From NCBI GenBank assembly GCA_030830245.1, contig JAURNJ010000088.1, positions 1 through 8,035 on the forward strand: DNA of 8,035 nt, in the 5' to 3' direction. Both the position numbers and the translations under genes were made by a program. Positions within the stretch are counted from its first letter, which is position 1; each line of letters opens with the position of its first letter. Below are positions 1 to 5,888 of the stretch, in pieces. Below the pieces are notes generated by a model, which made no database searches, had not been told where the DNA came from, and saw only the letters and a list, made by a program, of their open reading frames with translations. The stretch comes from Novosphingobium sp. (GTDB lineage Bacteria > Pseudomonadota > Alphaproteobacteria > Sphingomonadales > Sphingomonadaceae).

Positions 1-713
1 AAACCGTGCCGCAGCTTCAGGGCACCAGCTTCTACACCAGCCACGAGGCGCTGCTGCTTCCCTACGAGCAGGCGCTGACCCGCCGGGATTCGCTGACCGG
101 CGACTGGTACGATTGTTCGGCACACATGCTGTGGATCGGCGACCGCACGCGTTTCGAGGGTTCGGCCCATGTCGAGTTCCTGCGCGGCGTCGGCAATCCG
201 GTCGGCATGAAGTGCGGCCCGAGCCTGGAGCCGGACGCCCTGCTGCGGATGCTCGACACGCTCAACCCCGGTCGTGAGGCCGGGCGCATGACGCTGATCA
301 GCCGTTTCGGCAACGACAAGGTGCGTGAAGGCCTGCCGCGGCTGGTGCGCGCGGTGGCGCGCGAGGGCCATCCGGTGGTGTGGTCGTGCGATCCGATGCA
401 CGGCAATGTCATCAAGAGCGAATCGGGCCTCAAGACCCGTCCGTTCGACCGCATCCTCGACGAGGTGAAGGGCTTCTTCGAAGTCCATCGCGCCGAGGGC
501 ACCCATGCGGGCGGCATCCACATCGAGATGACGGGGCAGGACGTGACCGAATGTACTGGCGGCGCCATCGCCATCACCGACGAGGTGCTGGCAGACCGCT
601 ACCACACGCATTGCGATCCGCGCCTCAATGCCGCGCAATCGATCGAGCTGGCCTTCCTGATGGCCGACATGCTCAACCTCGAAGCAACCGAGCGGCAGAA
701 GCAGGCGGCCTGA
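1..713 (+). CDS. Class II 3-deoxy-D-arabino-heptulosonate 7-phosphate (DAHP) synthase, C-terminal part (5' end outside window)
   Basis: This enzyme condenses phosphoenolpyruvate and erythrose 4-phosphate to DAHP, the first step of the shikimate pathway to aromatic amino acids, in the cytoplasm. The frame is open to the left edge (first full codon at 3), so the gene starts upstream; the GTG at 6 is an internal valine. About 236 residues are visible of a family that usually has about 450. Class II hallmarks occur in order: [29 protein letters not shown] (substrate phosphate binding region), WSCDPMHGN with the metal-ligand histidine (codon 399-401), [15 protein letters not shown] and [16 protein letters not shown] with the metal-ligand aspartate (codon 615-617). 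The metal-binding cysteine known from the mycobacterial enzyme would lie in the missing half. The N-terminal regulatory extension cannot be judged. The type I (AroF/G/H) family is excluded by these motifs. egtB follows after 44 bases. The family call is very secure; an aroG or aroF symbol would be convention only. Confidence 0.96.
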   Translation, partial: TVPQLQGTSFYTSHEALLLPYEQALTRRDSLTGDWYDCSAHMLWIGDRTRFEGSAHVEFLRGVGNPVGMKCGPSLEPDALLRMLDTLNPGREAGRMTLISRFGNDKVREGLPRLVRAVAREGHPVVWSCDPMHGNVIKSESGLKTRPFDRILDEVKGFFEVHRAEGTHAGGIHIEMTGQDVTECTGGAIAITDEVLADRYHTHCDPRLNAAQSIELAFLMADMLNLEATERQKQAA

Positions 714-719
714 CCGTTT

Positions 720-727
720 GGAAGGAG
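720..727 (+). promoter_or_regulatory. Shine-Dalgarno-like GGAAGGAG with no start codon at normal distance
   Basis: A near-perfect anti-16S match lies just after the DAHP synthase stop, but the first in-frame ATG of egtB is 30 bases further on (758). No ATG or GTG lies 5-10 bases downstream in the egtB frame. It may be chance, a standby site, or a sign that the true egtB start is unusual. A weaker AAGG at 740-743 is nearer the ATG. Confidence 0.3.
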
Positions 728-757
728 CATTTTCGCTGCAAGGTCGTTAAGCTCCCC

Positions 758-2005
758 ATGTATCGGACCGAGAGCGAAATGCCCATCGTAGCAACCAGGG
801 GGGAGGGCGACGCAATCCGACAGCGTTACGCCTCGGTCCGCTCGCTTTCCGAGGCGTTGGTCGCGCCGCTGTCGGACGCCGACGCGATCTTGCAGTCGAT
901 GGACGACGCTTCGCCCGCGAAGTGGCACCTGGCGCATGCGACCTGGTTTTTCGAAACCTTCCTGCTGCGCGGCCATGCGCCCGGCTATCGCCTGTTCGAC
1001 GAGCGTTTCGGTTTTCTGTTCAATTCCTACTACGAGGCCGAAGGTCCGCGCCACGCCCGCGACCGGCGCGGGATGCTATCCCGTCCGTCGCTGGCCGAGG
1101 TGCTGGAGTGGCGCGCCCATGTCGATGCGGCGATGGCGGACCTGCTGGTGCGCGAGGAGCTGGCCGGGCTGATCGAACTGGGCCTTGCGCACGAACAGCA
1201 GCATCAGGAATTGTTGCTGACCGACATCAAGCATGCGTTTTCCTGTAATCCGCTTGGACCGGCTTATGGGTCAGCCACCGCGCACGATGGGGCGAGAGTG
1301 CCTTCGAAGGAATGGCTGCATCATCCCGGCGGGGTGGTGGAGATCGGCCATTCGGGAGACGGCTTTGCCTTCGACAACGGAGGGCCGCGCCATCGCGTCT
1401 TGCTCGAACCGTTCGCTCTGGCAGACCGGCTGGTCACCAATGGGGAGTGGGACCAGTTCATAGCCGATGGCGGCTATGCCAATGCTTCGCTCTGGCTGTC
1501 GGACGGCTGGGCCTGGGTGCAGCGGGAAAGTGTCATGACGCCGCTCTATTGGCGGGAGAATGAGCACTTCACGCTGTCAGGCTGGCAATTGCGCGACCCC
1601 GGTGCGCCGGTGTGCCACGTTTCGTATTACGAGGCCGATGCCTATGCCACCTGGGCGGGCTATCGCCTGCCGACCGAATTCGAGTGGGAAGCAGCCGCGT
1701 CGCAGGTTGATTCCAGCGCGGGCAACCAGCTGGATGGGATCGGGGCCGTGATGCCGCAGGGTACGCCCCATTTGTTCGGCGATTGCTGGCAATGGACCCG
1801 CTCGGCCTATCTGCCCTATCCGCGCTTCAGACCGGCCGAGGGTGCGGTCGGCGAATACAACGGCAAGTTCATGAGCGGCCAGTTCGTCCTGAAAGGTGCG
1901 AGCTGCGCAACGCCGCGTGGGCACTCTCGCGCCAGCTACCGCAACTTCTTCTATCCGCACCAGCGTTGGCAGTTCACCGGATTGCGGCTGGCAAAGGATC
2001 TTTGA
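758..2005 (+). CDS. egtB: Ergothioneine biosynthesis protein EgtB (hercynine sulfoxide synthase, non-heme iron)
   Basis: EgtB uses Fe(II) and O2 to form the C-S bond between hercynine and a thiol (gamma-glutamylcysteine or cysteine, depending on the subtype), giving a sulfoxide precursor of ergothioneine. The 415-residue product has the family layout. An N-terminal DinB-like four-helix domain (about 20-165) carries HLAHATWFFE (His60) and LAHEQQHQELL (His145, His149), matching in spacing the three iron ligands of mycobacterial EgtB. A C-terminal formylglycine-generating-enzyme-like domain (about 190-412) has GGVVEIG, RLPTEFEWE, FGDCWQW, a conserved YNGKFMSGQF stretch and a GLRLAKDL end. Tandem tyrosines Tyr91-Tyr92 lie in an FNSYYEAEG motif. 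I chose ATG 758 because the reading frame further upstream only overlaps the DAHP synthase; ATG 779 (408 residues) is an alternative and neither has a strong ribosome site. It lies 2 bases before egtD, so the two are surely co-transcribed. Family call is firm; the thiol donor is not determined by inspection. Confidence 0.95.
   Translation: MYRTESEMPIVATRGEGDAIRQRYASVRSLSEALVAPLSDADAILQSMDDASPAKWHLAHATWFFETFLLRGHAPGYRLFDERFGFLFNSYYEAEGPRHARDRRGMLSRPSLAEVLEWRAHVDAAMADLLVREELAGLIELGLAHEQQHQELLLTDIKHAFSCNPLGPAYGSATAHDGARVPSKEWLHHPGGVVEIGHSGDGFAFDNGGPRHRVLLEPFALADRLVTNGEWDQFIADGGYANASLWLSDGWAWVQRESVMTPLYWRENEHFTLSGWQLRDPGAPVCHVSYYEADAYATWAGYRLPTEFEWEAAASQVDSSAGNQLDGIGAVMPQGTPHLFGDCWQWTRSAYLPYPRFRPAEGAVGEYNGKFMSGQFVLKGASCATPRGHSRASYRNFFYPHQRWQFTGLRLAKDL
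1993..1998 (+). promoter_or_regulatory. Ribosome binding site of egtD inside the 3' end of egtB
   Basis: AAAGGA lies 9 bases before the egtD ATG at 2008 and within the last codons of egtB. With only two bases between the egtB stop and the egtD start, it fixes the egtD start and suggests coupled translation. Confidence 0.7.
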
Positions 2006-2007
2006 AC

Positions 2008-2961
2008 ATGGCGGATATTGATCCCGAAATCCGCAGCTTGGTTGAGCAATTCCGCGCTGATGTGCTGACCGGGCTTTCGCAGCCGCAGAAGACTATACCC
2101 GCGCGCTGGTTCTACGATCACAAGGGGAGCGAGTTGTTCGAAGCGATCACGAGCCTTCCCGAATATTATCTGACCCGCACCGAGATCGGCATCCTGCAAG
2201 GCTGCCTTGCCGAGGTTGCCTCGCTCGTCGGGCCTGGCCGCGTCGTGGTCGAATTCGGCGCGGGCTCCATGGCCAAGACGCCGCTGCTGCTCGATGCCGT
2301 GGCACCGTCGGCCTATGTGCCCATCGACATATCGGGCGAATTCCTGCGCGAGAGCTGCGCGCCGCTCATGGCGCGCTATCCCGGTCTTGCGATTGTGCCG
2401 GTAGAAGCAGATTTCTCAGCGCCAGTCTTGTTACCCAGCGGTGCGGGCACCGCCGGGCCGCTCGGCTTTTTCCCCGGCTCGACCATCGGCAACATGGAAC
2501 CCGAGCCTGCAGCCGCGTTCCTTCGCACGATGCGCCAGACGCTGGGCGACAATCCGATGCTGCTGATCGGGATGGATCTGATCAAGGACGAGCAACGCCT
2601 GATCGCAGCCTACGACGATGCGCAGGGCGTGACGGCTGCGTTCAACTGCAATCTCGCCGCGCGGATCAACCGCGAGCTTGGCGGCACCGTCCCGCTGGAT
2701 GCGCTCGCACACCGCGCAGTGTGGAACGCTGCACTCTCACGCATCGAGATGCACCTCGAAGCCATGAGCGCGATTTCCTTCGAGGTAAGCGGCCAGCCAT
2801 TCTCGATGCGGGCGGGCGAGACGATCCACACTGAAAACAGCCACAAGTATTCTCGGGCCAGCGCCGATGAATTGCTGGCGCGGGGAGGCTGGGAGCCGGT
2901 TTGCCGCTTTAGCGATCAGGCTGAACAATTCCTGGTCGTGCTCGCAAAATCCGGTATTTGA
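2008..2961 (+). CDS. egtD: L-histidine N-alpha-methyltransferase EgtD
   Basis: EgtD transfers three methyl groups from S-adenosylmethionine to the alpha-amino group of histidine, giving hercynine, the substrate of EgtB. The product is 317 residues, close to the family norm of about 320. Visible motifs: ARWFYDHKGSELFEAI with Tyr36; LPEYYLTRTE with Tyr53, matching the histidine-binding tyrosine of the mycobacterial enzyme; an SAM-binding loop VEFGAGSMAKT (81-91), a variant of the common ELGSGSS form; PIDIS; FPGSTIGNMEP with Asn162, which aligns with the amino-group-binding asparagine; GMDLIKD; and TENSHKYS with Glu276 and Ser278, equivalent to the pair that reads the imidazole ring. The active site therefore looks intact. 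The start at 2008 has a good ribosome site and follows egtB by two bases. The order egtB then egtD, without egtA, egtC or egtE, is the reduced arrangement seen in many proteobacteria. Confidence 0.96.
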   Translation: MADIDPEIRSLVEQFRADVLTGLSQPQKTIPARWFYDHKGSELFEAITSLPEYYLTRTEIGILQGCLAEVASLVGPGRVVVEFGAGSMAKTPLLLDAVAPSAYVPIDISGEFLRESCAPLMARYPGLAIVPVEADFSAPVLLPSGAGTAGPLGFFPGSTIGNMEPEPAAAFLRTMRQTLGDNPMLLIGMDLIKDEQRLIAAYDDAQGVTAAFNCNLAARINRELGGTVPLDALAHRAVWNAALSRIEMHLEAMSAISFEVSGQPFSMRAGETIHTENSHKYSRASADELLARGGWEPVCRFSDQAEQFLVVLAKSGI

Positions 2962-3039
2962 CCGCTTGACCTGACCGGCAGTCTCTCTAGGCCGAATGGC
3001 CAAACCCCGACCGGATTCGGGCGACAAGGAGAGACAAGA
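2962..3039 (+). promoter_or_regulatory. Leader of the SDR gene: weak promoter-like TTGACC and two overlapping small hairpins
   Basis: This 78-base gap separates egtD from the next gene. TTGACC at 2966-2971 looks like a -35 box, with only a weak CTCTAGG near 2985-2991 as a -10. Downstream, CCGAAT (2992-2997) can pair with ATTCGG (3015-3020), and CCCGA (3006-3010) can pair with TCGGG (3017-3021). The two stems share bases and exclude each other. No T-run follows, so this is not an obvious terminator. The SDR may have its own promoter or be read through from egtBD. Confidence 0.3.
3026..3031 (+). promoter_or_regulatory. Ribosome binding site of the SDR gene
   Basis: AAGGAG lies 8 bases upstream of the ATG at 3040. 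It is a strong, well-spaced site that decides the start. Confidence 0.8.
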
Positions 3040-3831
3040 ATGGCAACCGATCTCAAGAAATATGGTCCATGGGCGCTGATTACCGGCGGTTCTGAAGGTG
3101 TCGGCGCTGCTGCTGCACGGCAGCTGGCGGCGGACGGGTTCAAGCTGGTGCTGGTTGCGCGCAAGCCCGAACCGCTTGAGGCGCTGAAGGCCGAACTGGA
3201 AGCTGGCGGTACCGAAGTTCGCGTCAAGTCGGTCGATCTGTCGGCAGACGATGCGCTCGCGCAGGTGCGTGCCATAACCGACGACATTGAGGTCGGCCTG
3301 ATGTTCTACAACGCCGGAGCCAATTCGGTTCGTGGCGATTTCGTCGAACTCGATCGCGCGATCACCCAGCAGGTGATCAACGTGAATGTCATCGGCCAGG
3401 CCGATTTCTCGCGCCATTACGGCAAGCTGATGTGCGACCGTGGACGCGGCGGCATCATCCTGACTGGCTCCACCGGTGGCTACTCGGGATCGGCAACCAT
3501 CGTCACCTATGCCGCGGTCAAGGCGTTCAGCCGGATCTTTTCCGAAGGCCTGTGGCTCGAATGCGGCGCCAAGGGCGTCGATGTTCTCCACCTGTGCATT
3601 GGTTTCACTGCCACGCCGGCAATGGAGCGGCTCGGCCTGCCCATCGAATTTGCCGAAACCTCCGAAGAGGTTGCGCGCCAGGGCCTCGAGAATCTCACAA
3701 ACGGGCCGGTCTGGATCATCAACACCAAGGGCACCATCGATGGCGCCCGTTCGGCCAATACGTTCGAGAATCGCGCAGAAGTGGTGCGCAAGCACACCGT
3801 GCCGCCGCGCGAGGCAACCGGCACCAACTGA
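3040..3831 (+). CDS. Classical short-chain dehydrogenase/reductase, probably NADP(H)-dependent, substrate unknown
   Basis: A cytoplasmic oxidoreductase of 263 residues, typical for classical SDRs. The Rossmann fold carries TGGSEGVG at 15-22 (cofactor glycine motif), an arginine at 41 after the second strand (VARK), which in this family favours NADP(H), a VDLS turn, and the NAG motif at 91-93. The full catalytic set is present: Asn116 in INVNVIG, Ser144 in LTGSTGG, Tyr157 and Lys161 in YAAVK. The C-terminal region (FTATPAMERLG, then about 60 residues) is the usual variable substrate-binding part and gives no clear substrate. The overall style resembles uncharacterised SDRs common in sphingomonads, acting on hydrophobic ketones or alcohols, but that is an impression. 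It follows egtD by 78 bases on the same strand and precedes the outer-membrane pair by 87 bases, so it could belong to either unit or to neither. Confidence 0.92.
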   Translation: MATDLKKYGPWALITGGSEGVGAAAARQLAADGFKLVLVARKPEPLEALKAELEAGGTEVRVKSVDLSADDALAQVRAITDDIEVGLMFYNAGANSVRGDFVELDRAITQQVINVNVIGQADFSRHYGKLMCDRGRGGIILTGSTGGYSGSATIVTYAAVKAFSRIFSEGLWLECGAKGVDVLHLCIGFTATPAMERLGLPIEFAETSEEVARQGLENLTNGPVWIINTKGTIDGARSANTFENRAEVVRKHTVPPREATGTN

Positions 3832-3842
3832 TTCCGCACCTC

Positions 3843-3866
3843 AGGGTCCTCACCCTAGTTAGTTTT
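3843..3866 (+). terminator. Small hairpin followed by T-rich stretch, possible terminator after the SDR gene
   Basis: AGGGT (3843-3847) pairs with ACCCT (3852-3856) across a four-base loop, and AGTTAGTTTT ends at 3866. The stem is only 5 bp and the T-run is interrupted, so termination would be weak or partial. It lies 12 bases after the SDR stop and would separate the SDR from the receptor pair. Confidence 0.35.
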
Positions 3867-3874
3867 CCTCTTGC

Positions 3875-3911
3875 GCTGCGCTGAGGCGAGTGCTTTGGCG
3901 CAGCCGAGAGG
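3875..3911 (+). promoter_or_regulatory. 5' leader hairpin abutting the ribosome binding site of the first receptor-like gene
   Basis: GCTGCGC (3875-3881) is perfectly complementary to GCGCAGC (3898-3904), a 7-bp stem with a 16-base loop. One base later comes GAGAGG (3906-3911), the likely ribosome site for the ATG at 3919 (7-base spacing). A stem this close could limit ribosome access or protect the mRNA end. The pairing is seen directly; regulation is inferred. Confidence 0.4.
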
Positions 3912-3918
3912 CATCCCA

Positions 3919-5874
3919 ATGGCAATTAGACGTTTCGCAGGACTGGCAGGTAGTGTCGCGTTTGGCGCGATCGCCTTGGCAAGTCCGGCCAAGGCGCAGC
4001 TTGCCGAGAACGACGCCATTGCCGAATCGGATGACGCGTTCGGCACCAATGTCGGCCTCGAAAGTACCGGCATCTATACCGAGCACGATACCCGCGGTTT
4101 CAGCCCGCTCGATGCGGGAAACGTGCGGTATGACGGCGTCTATTTCGACCAGGTCTCGTTCTTGACCAACAAGTTGAGGGCAACTACCTCGATCCGCGTC
4201 GGCTTCGCCGCGGTCGAGACGCCGTTCGTTGCGCCGACCGGGATAGTCAACCACGGGGCGAGGCCGTTCCCGAAGGATGCCGGCGGAACCCTGACCTACA
4301 CCCGCTTCTACTATGACGGGGTGTTCCACGAGGGTGAGTTCCGCCTGCCTGTGAAGAAGGACCGGATCGCGATAATAGGCGGTTTCGGTTACTCGAAGTT
4401 CGCCCAGGCGGACGGAACCCAGTCGGATAGCTGGGGCATCACCGCCAAGGCCAATATCCGGATCGGCCGGTTCGAACTGGCTCCGTTTTATGGCGGCGGC
4501 GAGTTTATGCGCAACGATGCCAAGCCGATTGCCTATGTGCCGGACGGTTTTCGCCCCAAGGTTCCGCCGGCCATGCGCTATCTCGGGCAGGACTGGGTTC
4601 GCGGCGCGCGCGATCATGGCAATTATGGCACGACGCTGAAGGGCGCGATCAGCGACCACCTCTATTTCCGAGGCGGCCTGTTCCATTCGCAAGGCAACAA
4701 GAAAAAGGGCTTCAGCGAGATATACCGCATCCGCGCGGATGACGGCACCGCCGCGCACTATGTGCTCGCAGACCCGGCGCAGGACGTGAATTCGACCAGC
4801 GGCGAAGGCATTTTCGTGCTCCATTTCCGGAACGAGCGCACCCAGCACCGCTTCTATGCCGGTTATCGCTCGCGCAACCGCCTGACCGAGACCGACGGAT
4901 ACGACTATATCGATCTTGGTACCGCAACATTCGGTCAGTACGACAAGATACCCAAGCCGGCACAGTTCGACTTCGAGGAAGTGAACCGGGGCAGGGTGAA
5001 GCAGTCTTCATTCCTGCTGGGCTATGTCGGTTTTCTCAAGGACGTTGGCCAGATCAACCTCGGGTTGCAAAAGGCCCGCTATCGCGCGACCCTGGCGCGC
5101 GGCGATACCGGCCTGGTCGAACGCCAGCAGGCCGATCCCTGGCTCTATAATGCGGCTCTGCGGCTGAATATCGCCGATGGGCTGATGGCCTATGCCGCCA
5201 CCCAGCGCGGGCTGGAGGACAGCGGGCTTGCCGCCGAAAGCGCGATCAACCGCAACGAGCAGCTGCCTGCCGCTCGCTCGACCCAGTATGAAGGCGGAGT
5301 ACGCTGGGACATGGGCAAGGCGCAATTGGTGCTGGCGGCCTTCCAGATCACCAAGCCCAACTTCGGCTACGACGCCGCTCGCCGCTTCATCGTGCTGGGC
5401 GACCAGCGCCATCGCGGTGCGGAAATTTCGCTTGCCGCCCATTTCGACAAGACTTTCGACGTTCTTTTCGGTGCGTACCTGATGGACCCCACTGTCAGCG
5501 GACCGGGCCGCTCTGCCGGGCTGGTCGGCCCGCGCCCGACCGGCGTGCCGAAGGTCTATGCGCGCATGGATGCAAGCTGGTTGACGGTGCTGCCGGGGGC
5601 GACGACACTGACCGCCACGTTGGAGCACCTTGGCGATCGCCCGGCGACCGCCACCCAATTCGCGCATCTTGGCGGCAAACAATTGATGCTGCCTTCGGTC
5701 ACCACGCTCGATCTGGGCACGCGCAATGTCGTGCCGATCGGCAAGACAGTGCTTGGGGTGCGCATGATCGTGCGCAACGTGTTTGACGCAAAGTCTTGGC
5801 ATGCGCCTTCGCCCGACGTCCTTTTCCAGCGACATCGGCGCAGCGTGCTGATCGTAGCCTCCGTCGATTTCTGA
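3919..5874 (+). CDS. TonB-dependent-receptor-like outer-membrane protein with shortened plug (copy A)
   Basis: A 651-residue exported protein. Residues 1-27 form a clean signal peptide (Arg4-Arg5, hydrophobic core, Ala-Lys-Ala-Gln end). The mature N-terminus runs directly into DAFGTNVGLESTG, then RGFSP (59-63) and NVRYDGVYFDQ, which resembles the last third of a TonB-receptor plug (the Arg-Gly-Phe and DG-x-x-x-D elements). The first two thirds of a usual plug, including the pQ-V-V strand and the VPGV element, are absent, and no convincing TonB box is visible. The remainder (about 80-651) has the alternating aromatic pattern of a 22-strand barrel, with the late receptor motif GDQRHRGAE (494-502) and a terminal Val-Asp-Phe typical of outer-membrane barrels. 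I placed the start at 3919, not at the in-frame ATG 3871, because the signal peptide begins there with GAGAGG 7 bases upstream. A close paralogue follows. Likely role: uptake or binding of a small ligand at the outer membrane; ligand unknown. Confidence 0.85.
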   Translation: MAIRRFAGLAGSVAFGAIALASPAKAQLAENDAIAESDDAFGTNVGLESTGIYTEHDTRGFSPLDAGNVRYDGVYFDQVSFLTNKLRATTSIRVGFAAVETPFVAPTGIVNHGARPFPKDAGGTLTYTRFYYDGVFHEGEFRLPVKKDRIAIIGGFGYSKFAQADGTQSDSWGITAKANIRIGRFELAPFYGGGEFMRNDAKPIAYVPDGFRPKVPPAMRYLGQDWVRGARDHGNYGTTLKGAISDHLYFRGGLFHSQGNKKKGFSEIYRIRADDGTAAHYVLADPAQDVNSTSGEGIFVLHFRNERTQHRFYAGYRSRNRLTETDGYDYIDLGTATFGQYDKIPKPAQFDFEEVNRGRVKQSSFLLGYVGFLKDVGQINLGLQKARYRATLARGDTGLVERQQADPWLYNAALRLNIADGLMAYAATQRGLEDSGLAAESAINRNEQLPAARSTQYEGGVRWDMGKAQLVLAAFQITKPNFGYDAARRFIVLGDQRHRGAEISLAAHFDKTFDVLFGAYLMDPTVSGPGRSAGLVGPRPTGVPKVYARMDASWLTVLPGATTLTATLEHLGDRPATATQFAHLGGKQLMLPSVTTLDLGTRNVVPIGKTVLGVRMIVRNVFDAKSWHAPSPDVLFQRHRRSVLIVASVDF

Positions 5875-5876
5875 GC

Positions 5877-5888
5877 ATGACGGGATGA
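5877..5888 (+). promoter_or_regulatory. Three-codon mini-ORF whose stop overlaps the start of copy B
   Basis: ATG ACG GGA TGA (Met-Thr-Gly-stop) begins 2 bases after the copy A stop. Its TGA overlaps the copy B ATG (5885) as ATGA. No good Shine-Dalgarno lies before 5885. The arrangement fits ribosomes that finish copy A and reinitiate, with copy B translation coupled; that role is inferred. Confidence 0.35.

Noticed and set aside
6..8. GTG at 6 as the start of the first gene
   Set aside because: The frame is open to the window edge and the protein lacks the N-terminal half of class II DAHP synthase, so this is an internal valine.
380..757. In-frame upstream extension of egtB from an ATG at 380
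   Set aside because: It overlaps the well-supported DAHP synthase in another frame, is rich in Arg/His/Gly as out-of-frame GC-rich translations are, and has no similarity to EgtB N-termini.
2737..3795. Long reverse-strand open frame (352 codons) across the egtD end and the SDR
   Set aside because: It is antisense to two firmly identified genes; such frames are common opposite GC-rich coding sequence, and its translation shows no recognisable domain.
3871..3918. ATG at 3871 as the start of receptor copy A
   Set aside because: The extra 16 residues are polar and precede a complete signal peptide that begins at ATG 3919, which has a ribosome site.
3832..3918. Riboswitch (for example cobalamin type) before the receptor genes
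   Set aside because: The gap is only 87 bases and no B12-box or other known riboswitch core is visible.
3919..4155. Copy A as a frameshifted or truncated ordinary TonB receptor
   Set aside because: A signal peptide joins directly and copy B has the same architecture with the same residue spacing, so the short plug is a family feature.
3859..4848. Long reverse-strand open frame opposite receptor copy A
   Set aside because: No family motif; similar antisense frames occur at the corresponding place opposite copy B simply because the two + strand genes are paralogues.
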